Shown in pieces: positions 35,556 through 43,079 of a DNA stretch of 64,000 bases; position 1 is the stretch's first letter; every line of letters begins with the position of its first letter. The stretch is from assembly GCF_004346165.1 (NCBI RefSeq), contig NZ_SLZZ01000004.1:1-64000 (forward strand), written 5' to 3'. The notes under the pieces are model-generated. The model searched no databases, was not told the DNA's origin, and saw only the letters and a list, made by a program, of their open reading frames with translations. This stretch comes from Muricomes intestini (GTDB lineage Bacteria > Bacillota > Clostridia > Lachnospirales > Lachnospiraceae). Position numbers and translations under genes: made by a program.

Positions 35556-36130
35556 ATCCAAAGGCAGCCATTTACATGGACAGCGGAAATAAAATCGTGA
35601 TAGAGCTCCTCCCTGACGCAGCCCCCAATACTGTAAATAGTTTCATCTACGCCGCACAAAAGGGTGCTTTTGATCAGCATATGATAGAGCGGATCGTACC
35701 TGAAGACTGGATTGATGTAAGCTATTCGGGTTTTGGAAAGGAAGAATTTCAGTACCTGATTCCCTATGAGCACAACCTGTATCCGGAAATACAGCCATTG
35801 GACTCACAATTTGGGTGCGTATGCATGGGCGGTTATGGAAAGCTGGGACAGTCGGGCTGCGAATTCTTCTTCCCCCTGCGGAAATGCCCGGAGCACAAAG
35901 GAATTTATCCTGTGTTCGGACGGGTGCTGGAGGGACACGAGGAGCTGGAAAGACTCAAGAAGCTGGACTTAGAACCTGTAACTAACTTTCCGTATCCGGG
36001 AGTAAAAGTAAATAGGCCAGTGACTCCGCAGAAGATTGTGAAAGTGGAGCTGGAATTATATAGACGGGAATTCCCTGAACCAATCAGGCTGCAGATAGAC
36101 GAGCGGCCAAAGTGCTGGAATCAGTGTTAA
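35552..36130 (+). CDS. Cyclophilin-type peptidyl-prolyl isomerase, divergent
   Basis: A 192-residue cyclophilin-like protein without signal peptide. The order of segments fits the fold (APNTVNSFIYAAQKGAFD, IERIVPEDWIDVSYSGFG, FGCVCMGGYGKLGQSGCEFFF, PVFGRVLEG). The active-site Arg of the F-H-R-V segment is kept in ERIVP, but the QGGD and ANAGPNTNGSQFF motifs are replaced by DVSYSGFGKE and MGGYGKLGQSGCEFFF. Translational coupling to hyuB implies a role tied to the hydantoinase rather than general folding, possibly on a proline-like or cyclic substrate. Confidence 0.82.
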   Translation: MNPKAAIYMDSGNKIVIELLPDAAPNTVNSFIYAAQKGAFDQHMIERIVPEDWIDVSYSGFGKEEFQYLIPYEHNLYPEIQPLDSQFGCVCMGGYGKLGQSGCEFFFPLRKCPEHKGIYPVFGRVLEGHEELERLKKLDLEPVTNFPYPGVKVNRPVTPQKIVKVELELYRREFPEPIRLQIDERPKCWNQC

Positions 36131-36190
36131 AAACCAAAGAAAACTTTTGAAATCTCTAAAAAGTTTCGATACAATGAATCTACAAAAGGA

Positions 36191-36217
36191 AAGCATCCGC
36201 TCCAAAGGCGGATGCTT
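36191..36217. terminator. Hairpin at the end of the hydantoinase operon
   Basis: Ten-base stem AAGCATCCGC/GCGGATGCTT with a seven-base loop. Read from the - strand it is followed by TCCTTTTG, from the + strand by ATCAT. It is probably a shared boundary between the operon and the convergent DeoR gene. Between it and the double-hairpin repeat (36218-36348) I see nothing further. Confidence 0.6.
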
Positions 36218-36348
36218 ATCATACCCAATTGGGGAATTCAATCAGTTTGTAGCAGAATAAAATCTGAGTTCCTGTGTTTTCATATCCCTGTTCTTTTTCT
36301 GGACAGATATCACATTTTTTATAAAACATCGCTATCTTCTTGTACCTT

Positions 36349-36480
36349 TATTCCCGCGAGCAACGAGCCAAGCTGAAATGCTTGCATTTCCATTTGGCGG
36401 CTGCCGCGAGGGTCAAATACCCCGCAGCTTGCTGCGCTGCAAGTTTGATGTCCCGTCAGCTTGCTGCGGGGTATTTGACT
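36349..36480 (-). repeat. Double-hairpin repeat (family B), copy 2, overlapping the DeoR gene end
   Basis: On the - strand the first hairpin pairs GTCAAATACCCCGCAGC with GCTGCGGGGTATTTGAC, 17 base pairs without mismatch. The second is bounded by CCTCGCGGCAG and TTGCTCGCGGG and has an inner GAAATGC/GCATTTC stem. Relative to the copy at 48125 two pairs of the first stem differ on both sides, so pairing is preserved. The first hairpin lies inside the coding sequence of the DeoR regulator. Confidence 0.88.
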
Positions 36481-37255
36481 TGAAGAACTCTTCTGTTGTA
36501 ATGTGTAAGTTAATGTCATGAGTATTGAAAAAATTCAGGTAATCATTCGGCGGGTTCTGATCAGTGATTACATGTTCAACAGCTGACATCGGACTATAGG
36601 TCATCAGTGAGAATTTGCCGAATTTAGTATGATCCGCCAACAGGTAACGGCATTGGCTGTTTTCTACTACAATCTTTTTTATCTGATACTCATCCATGGA
36701 AGCGTTAGTCAAGCCATTTTCAATGGTTACGCCGGTGCAGCATAAAAAGGCCTTGCCGATGTTATAAGTTTTTAGTGCTTCCTCCACAGTGCTGCCGACA
36801 AAGGAAAGCGTCTCGCGTTTCAATTTCCCGGATAAAGAGATGAGTGTAATGTTGGGATAATTAACCGCTTTTAAGGCAACCTGGAGTGAATTGGTGATGA
36901 TGGTACATTTTTTATTTCCTAGATAGTCGATCAGGTTTTGACTGGTAGTGCCGGTATCTATATAGATAAGGTCATTGTCTTCGATGAAACTGGCGGCCTG
37001 TCTGCAAATTAAGTCCTTTTCGTGCTCAAAGCTGGTATTCCGCAGACTATAAGGGGTTAAGGTCATAAGGGACGAATCAGGCAGTGCAGTGACACCGCCG
37101 TAGACTTTCTTAATTCTCCCCCGGTCTAAAAGCTGCCCGATATCCCGGCGGATAGTATTTTTAGAAACCTTAAAAGCTTCACATAGTTGATCAATAGTTA
37201 CAGTTTTGTTCGTAAGAATATATTCCTCGACCTGGTCGATTCTTTCAGTTCGCAT
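36413..37255 (-). CDS. DeoR-family transcriptional regulator
   Basis: A 280-residue DeoR repressor: an N-terminal winged helix (DQVEEYILTNKTVTIDQLCE, VSKNTIRRDIGQLLDRGRIKKVYGG) and a C-terminal DeoRC sugar-phosphate sensor domain (YIDTGTTSQNLIDYL, CTGVTIENGLTNAS, and the LLADHTKFGKFS region). AAGGAGG supports the start. DeoR proteins usually have about 250 residues; the extra C-terminal segment, beginning SNTPQQ, is encoded by the family B repeat. It is transcribed away from iolA, across the tandem repeats, and may regulate that gene. Confidence 0.9.
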   Translation of the reverse strand: MRTERIDQVEEYILTNKTVTIDQLCEAFKVSKNTIRRDIGQLLDRGRIKKVYGGVTALPDSSLMTLTPYSLRNTSFEHEKDLICRQAASFIEDNDLIYIDTGTTSQNLIDYLGNKKCTIITNSLQVALKAVNYPNITLISLSGKLKRETLSFVGSTVEEALKTYNIGKAFLCCTGVTIENGLTNASMDEYQIKKIVVENSQCRYLLADHTKFGKFSLMTYSPMSAVEHVITDQNPPNDYLNFFNTHDINLHITTEEFFKSNTPQQADGTSNLQRSKLRGI

Positions 37256-37283
37256 ATTTGCCTCCTTAATTAATATTAATAAT

Positions 37284-37845
37284 GTGCAATCCTAAAAACA
37301 TTCGAAATCCGCCCTACTCGGGCTCCTTTCTCATGTTTTGCGGGTCCCAAGGTCATGCTTTTCCATGCAAGCATAAAACGCATGGCCTTTTGACCCTGAT
37401 ACCTACGGATTGCTCCGCACTTTGTGCTCCCGCAATCCTAAAAACATTCGAAATCCGCCCTACTCGGGCTCCTTTCTCATGTTTTGCGGGTCCCAAAGTC
37501 ACGCTTTTTCATGCAAGCATGAAACGCATGACCTTTTGACCCTGATACCTACGGATTGCTCCGCACTTTGTGCTCCCGCAATCCTAAAAACATTCGAAAT
37601 CCGCCCTACTCGGGCTACTTTCTCATGTTTTGCGGGTCCCAAGGTCATGCTTTTTCATGCAAGCATGAAACGCATGACCTTTTGACCCTGATACCTACGG
37701 ATTGCTCCGCACTTTGTGCTCCCGCAATCCTAAAAACATTCGAAATCCGCCCTACTCGGGCTCCTTTCTCATGTTTTGCGGGTCCCAAAGTCACGCTTTT
37801 TCATGCAAGCATGAAACGCATGACCTTTTGACCCTGGTATCATAT
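37284..37845 (+). repeat. Tandem array of a 146-bp structured repeat (family C), four copies
   Basis: Four direct copies with an exact period of 146 bases; the anchor CCTAAAAACATTCG occurs at 37291, 37437, 37583 and 37729. Each unit holds GGATTGC/GCAATCC with an inner GCAC/GTGC stem, a GCCC/GGGC hairpin within AAAACAT/ATGTTTT arms, and GGTCATGC/GCATGACC around TTTCATGC/GCATGAAA. Copies 2 and 4 are identical over most of their length and share AAAGTCACGC, whereas copies 1 and 3 have AAGGTCATGC, so a 292-base dimer may have been duplicated. The first copy lacks its beginning. No spacers and no gene lie inside. Confidence 0.93.
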
Positions 37846-37889
37846 TAATATAAAAATAGCATTTTGTGAACAATTTTTGTAAATATGGG

Positions 37890-37918
37890 TTGCATTTTTT
37901 GAAAAAAGGTTATAGAAT
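37890..37918 (+). promoter_or_regulatory. Probable promoter of iolA
   Basis: TTGCAT, 17-base spacer, TAGAAT, just after the tandem repeats and about 90 bases before the iolA start codon. GATGAT/ATCATC arms at about 37940 and 37974 flank the leader and could belong to an operator. Confidence 0.6.
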
Positions 37919-38008
37919 AAAGCCATAATATAACCAAAAGATGATAATAAAACGGATAAATACTCCATAATATCATCAAAAATAAGATAAGAAAGTGAGG
38001 AAATAGAA

Positions 38009-39526
38009 ATGGCAGAAGTTACAAAAATGAAATATTGTGTTAATGGTGAATGGAAAGAGTCCGCCACAGATAAATGGATGACAGTTACGGATTCCAGTAC
38101 AGGTGAAGCAATTGCAGAGATTCCCTGTTGTACAGAGGATGAGGTACATAGTGCAATTGCCGCTGCCCATGCTGCTTTTCCGTCATGGTCTCAGATGTCT
38201 CTTACTAAAAGGACCCAGTATTTGTTTAAATGGAGGAATGTCATGATTGATCATCTGGATGAACTGACATTAATCTGTGCAAAAGAACTTGGAAAAACTC
38301 TGGACGAGGCAAAGGGGGATGTTCTGAAGGCTATTGAGCCTACAGAATTCGCAACCTCTATTCCATATACAATACAGGGAAGCAGTGCACTGCAGGTTAC
38401 TACAGGATTTGACTGTACGACATATCGGGTTCCTCTTGGTGTTGTGGCCGGTATAGTTCCAATGAACTTTCCAGCTATGATTCCCTGGGGCTGGATGGTT
38501 CCACTTGCAATTGCATGCGGGAATACAGTTGTTCTTAAAGCAAATAGTCAAACACCATTGACTTCTATGCGTATGCTGGAGTTGTTCTATGATGAGGCCG
38601 GGTTCCCAAAAGGTGTTGTAAACCTTGTAACCTGCAGCAGACATGAGGCCGAAATCTTCATGACAGATGAGCGGATTAAAGCGGTATCCTTTGTTGGTAC
38701 GACAGGTGTCGGCAAGCATATCTATTCTGTTGCAGCTGCACACGGGAAAAAAGTGCAGTCCCAGTGTGAAGCTAAGAATCATGCTTTGCTTCTTGAAGAT
38801 GCAGACCTGGAAAGTGCTGCAAATGCGATTATCAATTCTACCTACGGATGCGCCGGAATGCGCTGCATGGCCCTGCCTGTTATCGTTGTGCAGGAGAGCA
38901 TTGCAGATAAGTTTGTTACTTTGTTGAAAGAAAAGGCAGAGAAAATGGTAGTGGGGTGTGCATACGATCCAAATACCAATCTCGGTCCGGTGGTTTCTGA
39001 AAAGCACAAAAAGAGCGTTTGTGACTGGATACAAAAAGGTATAGATGAAGGTGCAGAGCTTGTACTGGATGGAAGAGACTGCGTAGTTCCAGGGTATGAA
39101 AACGGATTTTTTGTTGGGCCAACCATTCTGGACCATGTAACTGCTGAAATGACAGTGGGTGATGAGGAAATCTTTGGACCCGTAACTGTAATAAAAAGAG
39201 TGAAGGACTTTGAAGAAGGATTAGCTATTATGAATGCCAACCCATTTGCGAATGGATCTGTAATCTTTACCCAGAGTGGATATTATGCACGCGAGTTTGA
39301 GATGAGAACGGATGGAGGCATGGTTGGAATCAATGTTGGAATTCCTGTTCCATCCGCATACTTCCCATTTTCCGGGAATAAGGATTCTTTCTTTGGAGAC
39401 CAGCATGTACTTGGTTTGGATGGTGTTCGTTTCTTTACCAGGGCGAAAACTGTTACCAAACATTGGTATGATGAGGAATCTAAGCACAGACAGGTTGGAA
39501 CCTGGGAAGGCAGTGTGGATCGTTGA
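38009..39526 (+). CDS. iolA: Methylmalonate-semialdehyde dehydrogenase (CoA-acylating)
   Basis: A 505-residue aldehyde dehydrogenase of the MmsA/IolA type. It oxidises malonate or methylmalonate semialdehyde to acetyl- or propionyl-CoA, the last step of inositol breakdown. The catalytic Cys286 lies in GCAGMRCMALPV, a pattern typical of this subgroup, and CEAKNHALL replaces the usual ELGGK motif. The N-terminal KYCVNGEW and the C-terminal PFSGNKDSFFGDQHVLG segments also match. It is followed by the iolJ-like aldolase. Confidence 0.92.
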   Translation: MAEVTKMKYCVNGEWKESATDKWMTVTDSSTGEAIAEIPCCTEDEVHSAIAAAHAAFPSWSQMSLTKRTQYLFKWRNVMIDHLDELTLICAKELGKTLDEAKGDVLKAIEPTEFATSIPYTIQGSSALQVTTGFDCTTYRVPLGVVAGIVPMNFPAMIPWGWMVPLAIACGNTVVLKANSQTPLTSMRMLELFYDEAGFPKGVVNLVTCSRHEAEIFMTDERIKAVSFVGTTGVGKHIYSVAAAHGKKVQSQCEAKNHALLLEDADLESAANAIINSTYGCAGMRCMALPVIVVQESIADKFVTLLKEKAEKMVVGCAYDPNTNLGPVVSEKHKKSVCDWIQKGIDEGAELVLDGRDCVVPGYENGFFVGPTILDHVTAEMTVGDEEIFGPVTVIKRVKDFEEGLAIMNANPFANGSVIFTQSGYYAREFEMRTDGGMVGINVGIPVPSAYFPFSGNKDSFFGDQHVLGLDGVRFFTRAKTVTKHWYDEESKHRQVGTWEGSVDR

Positions 39527-39570
39527 TTAGAACTACATAAGTGAAAAATGACCGGTGGAGGAGGTAGAAT

Positions 39571-40422
39571 ATGGCACTGGTAAAAATGAAGAAACTGCTG
39601 GAACAGGCTGAGACTGAAGGATTTGGCATAGGTGCCTTTAGTGTAGGTAACATGGAGATGATTATGGGGGCGGTGCAGGCAGCTGAAGAGCTTCAGACTC
39701 CGATTATTTTACAGATAGCCGAGGTGAGGCTTAAGAATTCCCCCCTCGAATTTGTTGGGCCGATGATGGTGAGTGCTGCCCAAAAGGCCAAGGTTGATAT
39801 TGCTGTCCACCTGGATCATGGATTGACCATGGAAACGGTAAAAGCAGCTTTAAATATGGGTTTTACCTCAGTGATGCTGGATGCCTCAACCAGCCCCTTT
39901 GAGGAAAATATTTCTAAAACCCAGGAAGTAGTTCAGCTTGCCAAAACTTTTGGGGCAACGGTTGAAGCTGAGCTGGGTCTGGTAGGCGGCAGCGAAGATG
40001 GGAGCAGCGATCACGGAATCAACTGCACGAATCCCAGTGATGCAAAGGTGTTTGTGGAGCAAACCGGCATTGATGCCCTGGCCATCGCCATAGGCAATGC
40101 CCATGGTAACTATCCGGTGGCACCCCGGCTGCAGTTTGGGGTATTAAAAGCAATAAAGGAAGCAGTTAATATCCCCCTGGTGCTGCATGGGGGAAGCGGT
40201 ATAACGGATGAAGATTTTCAAAAAGCAATTTCACTGGGAATCAAGAAAGTGAATATCGCCACGGCCAGCTTTAATAGCTTGACAGAATATGTCCGCCGGT
40301 ATTTTGCCGACAATGACACTTACAATTACTTTGATTTGGACAAAGCGATGATTAAGGGAACCTATGAAAATGTAAAACGTCACATTAAAGTTTTTAATCA
40401 TGCTTTTACAGACGTAGGATGA
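39571..40422 (+). CDS. iolJ: Class II aldolase, IolJ-like (6-phospho-5-dehydro-2-deoxygluconate aldolase)
   Basis: A 283-residue zinc aldolase of the fructose/tagatose-bisphosphate family. HLDHG gives the catalytic Asp82 and zinc ligand His83; further ligands are in GNAHGNYP and LVLHGGSGI. Placement beside iolA, iolC, iolD and iolB indicates cleavage of 2-deoxy-5-keto-gluconate 6-phosphate to malonate semialdehyde and dihydroxyacetone phosphate, though fructose-bisphosphate aldolase activity cannot be excluded. GGAGGAGG supports the start. Its stop overlaps the MATE fragment start. Confidence 0.85.
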   Translation: MALVKMKKLLEQAETEGFGIGAFSVGNMEMIMGAVQAAEELQTPIILQIAEVRLKNSPLEFVGPMMVSAAQKAKVDIAVHLDHGLTMETVKAALNMGFTSVMLDASTSPFEENISKTQEVVQLAKTFGATVEAELGLVGGSEDGSSDHGINCTNPSDAKVFVEQTGIDALAIAIGNAHGNYPVAPRLQFGVLKAIKEAVNIPLVLHGGSGITDEDFQKAISLGIKKVNIATASFNSLTEYVRRYFADNDTYNYFDLDKAMIKGTYENVKRHIKVFNHAFTDVG

Positions 40423-40697
40423 AATTCTTAAAGACCTTTGCTAAACTAAGCGTTTTTATCGTGCCGCAAAATATGATTGTCCTCAGTGTAAATTTACTGG
40501 ATAATGTGATGCTGGCCCGATTTAGCGAACAGGCTATGGCCGGCGCATCAGTTGTCAACCAAATACAATTCGTTTATCAGCAAGTGCTTACGGCGCTTGC
40601 TGAGGCGGTTGTAATGATCGGCAGTCAGTACTGGGGAGAGAAAAGGGATAAGCAAAATCGCAATATCGTCAAGTGCGCTTTGACAGTCGGAAAATAA
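40419..40697 (+). pseudogene. Truncated MATE-family transporter (N-terminal fragment)
   Basis: Ninety-two codons matching the start of MATE multidrug/Na+ exporters (KLSVFIVPQNMIVLSVNLLDNVMLARFSE, then ASVVNQIQFVYQQV), about one fifth of the usual 450 residues and only about two helices. The frame then stops and no continuation is visible. It overlaps the aldolase stop by ATGA, so an intact gene probably once belonged to this operon and was removed by deletion. A functional two-helix product is unlikely. Confidence 0.8.
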
Positions 40698-40720
40698 TCA
40701 GGTTGCGTGCGTTTTGCGTG

Positions 40721-40729
40721 TGTGATATA
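40721..40729 (+). promoter_or_regulatory. Extended -10 promoter of the LacI-type gene
   Basis: TGATATAAT is an extended -10 element, with TTGCGT 15 bases before the -10 hexamer. Repeated GCGTG segments flank it and could be part of an operator. Confidence 0.5.
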
Positions 40730-40770
40730 ATCATCCTTTAGAAAACACATAATAAGAGGAGACTTTAAGG

Positions 40771-41793
40771 ATGGCCGGAACAATTCAGGATATCGCAGAG
40801 CGGGCAGGAGTATCCCGCGGAACCGTAGACCGTGCTCTTAATAAACGGGGGCGCATTAATCCCAGTGTGGAAAAGCGAATATTGGAGATTGCCGATGAAA
40901 TGGGGTATGTCCCCCGGAAAAGAAAGAGTGAAAACAAAAAGAAAGTTAAGATCGGGGTTGTGACCCAGCTGTCAAGCGCCTCTTTTATGAGCAGAATCAG
41001 GAAAGGCATCCAGGATGCAGCAAAAGAAACAGCTTCCAAAGGTTTTGAATTGTTCATTGAAGAATGTGAAGATGTAAGTGAAGATTCCCAGCTGGAGGCG
41101 CTGCTGCGGTTAGAGAAGCTGGGTGCGGCGGGGATAGCGATTATGCCGGTTGACGGCAACTTAATCCGCAATAAAATCAATGAGCTGATCGAGCGGGGAA
41201 TTAAAATTATTACCTTCAATACTGATATTATCGGTACTAAGCGCAGCTGCTTTGTGGGGATGGACAATATCCGCAGCGGCCGTGCTGCCGCTGGGCTGAT
41301 GGGGCTTCTTACTAAAAAGGAAGGCAAGGTTCTGGCTATTACAGGCCATTTTGGAAATAGTGTTAATAATATGCGGGTGGAGGGCTTTACCACTGAGTTA
41401 AAAGAAAGTTTTCCTAACCTGCATCTGACGGGGGTTCAGAGCAGCTTTGATGAACCCGGGGAAGTGGAACGGCTGGTGGCGAACAGTCTGCATGCTTTTC
41501 CGGACTTAAATGGTGTCGTAGTTTTTTCTGCAGGCCAGGAAGGGGTTTTAAAAGCGCTGGATAAACAAAGGATTCCATCAAAACAGCGCCCCTTTATCAT
41601 TGTCTATGACCTGACCCCGGAAAACATCGCCGGTTTAAAGAGTGATGGTTTTGATTTTATTCTGGATCAGAATGGTTATATGCAGGGTCACCAGGCCTTG
41701 TGTATCCTGGAAGACTTAATCCTTTTCGGTGCTTTTCCGAGAAAAGAGTACTATTATACTGATATCGTTATAAAAACAAAATACAACATCTGA
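40771..41793 (+). CDS. LacI-family transcriptional regulator of the inositol genes
   Basis: A 340-residue LacI/GalR regulator: helix-turn-helix at residues 3-50 (TIQDIAERAGVSRGTVDRALNKRG) and a ribose-binding-like sensor domain (KIGVVTQLSSASFMSRIRKGI and SCFVGMDNIRSGRAAAGLM). It lies between iolA-iolJ and iolC-iolD-iolB. Palindromes of the kind LacI proteins bind lie in front of iolC, and it most likely represses the inositol operon. A terminator follows it. Confidence 0.92.
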   Translation: MAGTIQDIAERAGVSRGTVDRALNKRGRINPSVEKRILEIADEMGYVPRKRKSENKKKVKIGVVTQLSSASFMSRIRKGIQDAAKETASKGFELFIEECEDVSEDSQLEALLRLEKLGAAGIAIMPVDGNLIRNKINELIERGIKIITFNTDIIGTKRSCFVGMDNIRSGRAAAGLMGLLTKKEGKVLAITGHFGNSVNNMRVEGFTTELKESFPNLHLTGVQSSFDEPGEVERLVANSLHAFPDLNGVVVFSAGQEGVLKALDKQRIPSKQRPFIIVYDLTPENIAGLKSDGFDFILDQNGYMQGHQALCILEDLILFGAFPRKEYYYTDIVIKTKYNI

Positions 41794-41832
41794 GAGAAAA
41801 TTACAGCAGTAGGAGCCGCAGAAGAGACGAAT

Positions 41833-41862
41833 AGCACGCTAACATGCGTGCTGTTTTATTTT
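41833..41862 (+). terminator. Terminator after the LacI-type gene
   Basis: Stem AGCACGC/GCGTGCT with a six-base loop, followed by GTTTTATTTT. Confidence 0.85.
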
Positions 41863-41906
41863 AAAATAATACAAAAGGAAAAAGTGCTAGTTAATAAGCA
41901 TGAATA

Positions 41907-41977
41907 TTGTGCAATATAATAGAAAATTTTAAATGTGCAATTATTATATTGCACGCTTACACGGCGTGTGATAACAT
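41907..41977 (+). promoter_or_regulatory. iolC promoter with two or three palindromic operators
   Basis: A promoter-like TTGCAC, 17-base spacer, TAACAT spans 41949-41977. Upstream and overlapping are ATATTG-TG-CAATAT (about 41905-41918) and GTGCAAT-TATTAT-ATTGCAC (41935-41954). A third symmetric element with ACAC/GTGT arms lies in the spacer. The shared GTGCAAT half-site suggests one regulator bound at two sites; the adjacent LacI-type protein is the obvious candidate. Confidence 0.6.
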
Positions 41978-42020
41978 ATGGATAAGAACTTACTAAACAC
42001 ACAATGAATGAGGTGAAGAG

Positions 42021-43079
42021 ATGAAGTATTTAGAAGTGGATAACAGCAGGGAGCTTGATCTAGTCCTGCTTGGCCGCGTGGCGATTGACTTCAACCCGGC
42101 TTACAATGAGGACGTTAAAGAGGATTTTAAACCTCTTAAGGAGGTTCATGTTTTTGAAAAATTTGTTGGAGGTTCTCCTGCCAATATTGCGGTTGGCGTG
42201 ACTAGACACGGGATGAAGGCGGGCTTTTTTGGAAAAGTTTCCGATGATCAGTTTGGGGAATATGTGGTAGATTATTTTAATAATGAAGGGATTGACACCA
42301 GCCGCATTACCAAATGTAAAAATGGTGAGAAGCTGTGTCTGACCTTTACAGAGATGCTGTCGCCAAAGGAAAGCAGTATCCTGATGTATCGCAATATCCC
42401 GGCTGATCTGCAGCTATGTCCGGCGGATATTGACGAGGAATATATAAAGAACACCAAAGCCCTCCTGATTTCCGGAACGGCGCTGTCGGCCAGCCCTTCA
42501 AGAGAAGCGGCTCTTAAAGCTGTGATGCTGGCTAGGAAATATAATACCCGGGTTATCTTTGATATTGATTACCGGCCCTATAGCTGGAAGAATGATGATG
42601 AGATATCTGTTTACTATTCTTCGGTGGCCAGAGAGGCAGATATTATTATGGGGTCAAGAGAGGAATTCGACCTGATGGAAAAACTAATTCAAACTGGTAT
42701 GACCGACGAAGAAAGCGCCGCTTACTGGCAGAGCTATCATGCTAAGATTGTAGTCATCAAGCATGGTATGAAAGGTTCAACTGCTTATACGAACGACGGC
42801 GGACGGTTCTCCATTAAACCTTTTCCAGTGAAAGCCCGCAAAGGCTTTGGCGGCGGTGACGGCTATGGCTCCGGGTTTTTGTATGGTCTGTATCAAGGGT
42901 GGGAGATTATCGACTGCCTGGAGTTTGGCTCTGCCGAGGCCTCTATGATGGTCAGAAGTAACAGTTCTTCCGATACTCTTCCTAATCCGGAAGAGGTACA
43001 TGTCTTTATCAAGGAAGAAAAAGAACTGTATGGTGATATGGTTGCCCGCGTAGGTGAGGAGGGAAAGGAAGATGAATAA
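42021..43079 (+). CDS. iolC: 5-dehydro-2-deoxygluconokinase
   Basis: A 352-residue PfkB-type kinase that phosphorylates 2-deoxy-5-keto-gluconate in inositol degradation. It has the IolC-typical start (DLVLLGRVAIDFNPAYNED), the GGSPANIAVGVTRHG sugar-binding motif, FDIDYRPYSW, and the catalytic GFGGGDGYGSGFLYGL loop, in which the usual GAGD is GGGD. It lacks the extra C-terminal aldolase-like domain of proteobacterial fusions. Its end overlaps iolD by eight bases. Confidence 0.93.
   Translation: MKYLEVDNSRELDLVLLGRVAIDFNPAYNEDVKEDFKPLKEVHVFEKFVGGSPANIAVGVTRHGMKAGFFGKVSDDQFGEYVVDYFNNEGIDTSRITKCKNGEKLCLTFTEMLSPKESSILMYRNIPADLQLCPADIDEEYIKNTKALLISGTALSASPSREAALKAVMLARKYNTRVIFDIDYRPYSWKNDDEISVYYSSVAREADIIMGSREEFDLMEKLIQTGMTDEESAAYWQSYHAKIVVIKHGMKGSTAYTNDGGRFSIKPFPVKARKGFGGGDGYGSGFLYGLYQGWEIIDCLEFGSAEASMMVRSNSSSDTLPNPEEVHVFIKEEKELYGDMVARVGEEGKEDE

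Noticed and set aside
36349-36480. Rho-independent terminator of the DeoR gene
   Set aside because: Although strongly folded, the element lacks a following T run and recurs elsewhere between cotranscribed genes, so it is better read as a repeat element.
37282-37831. Overlapping + strand open frames of 85-91 codons in the tandem repeat
   Set aside because: They are translations of the repeat unit itself, recur with the same 146-base period, have no ribosome binding site and lie over hairpins. The same frame reappears at 56188-56376 in another repeat copy.
37284-37845. CRISPR array
   Set aside because: The periodic unit is 146 bases with no unique spacers between short repeats, and no cas gene is nearby.
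38270-39136. Open frame of 288 codons on the - strand opposite iolA
   Set aside because: Antisense to a conserved dehydrogenase gene and rich in Cys, His and Phe, as expected of a shadow frame.
40785-41393. Open frame of 202 codons on the - strand inside the LacI gene
   Set aside because: Serine/leucine-rich antisense frame over the LacI coding sequence, with no supporting feature.
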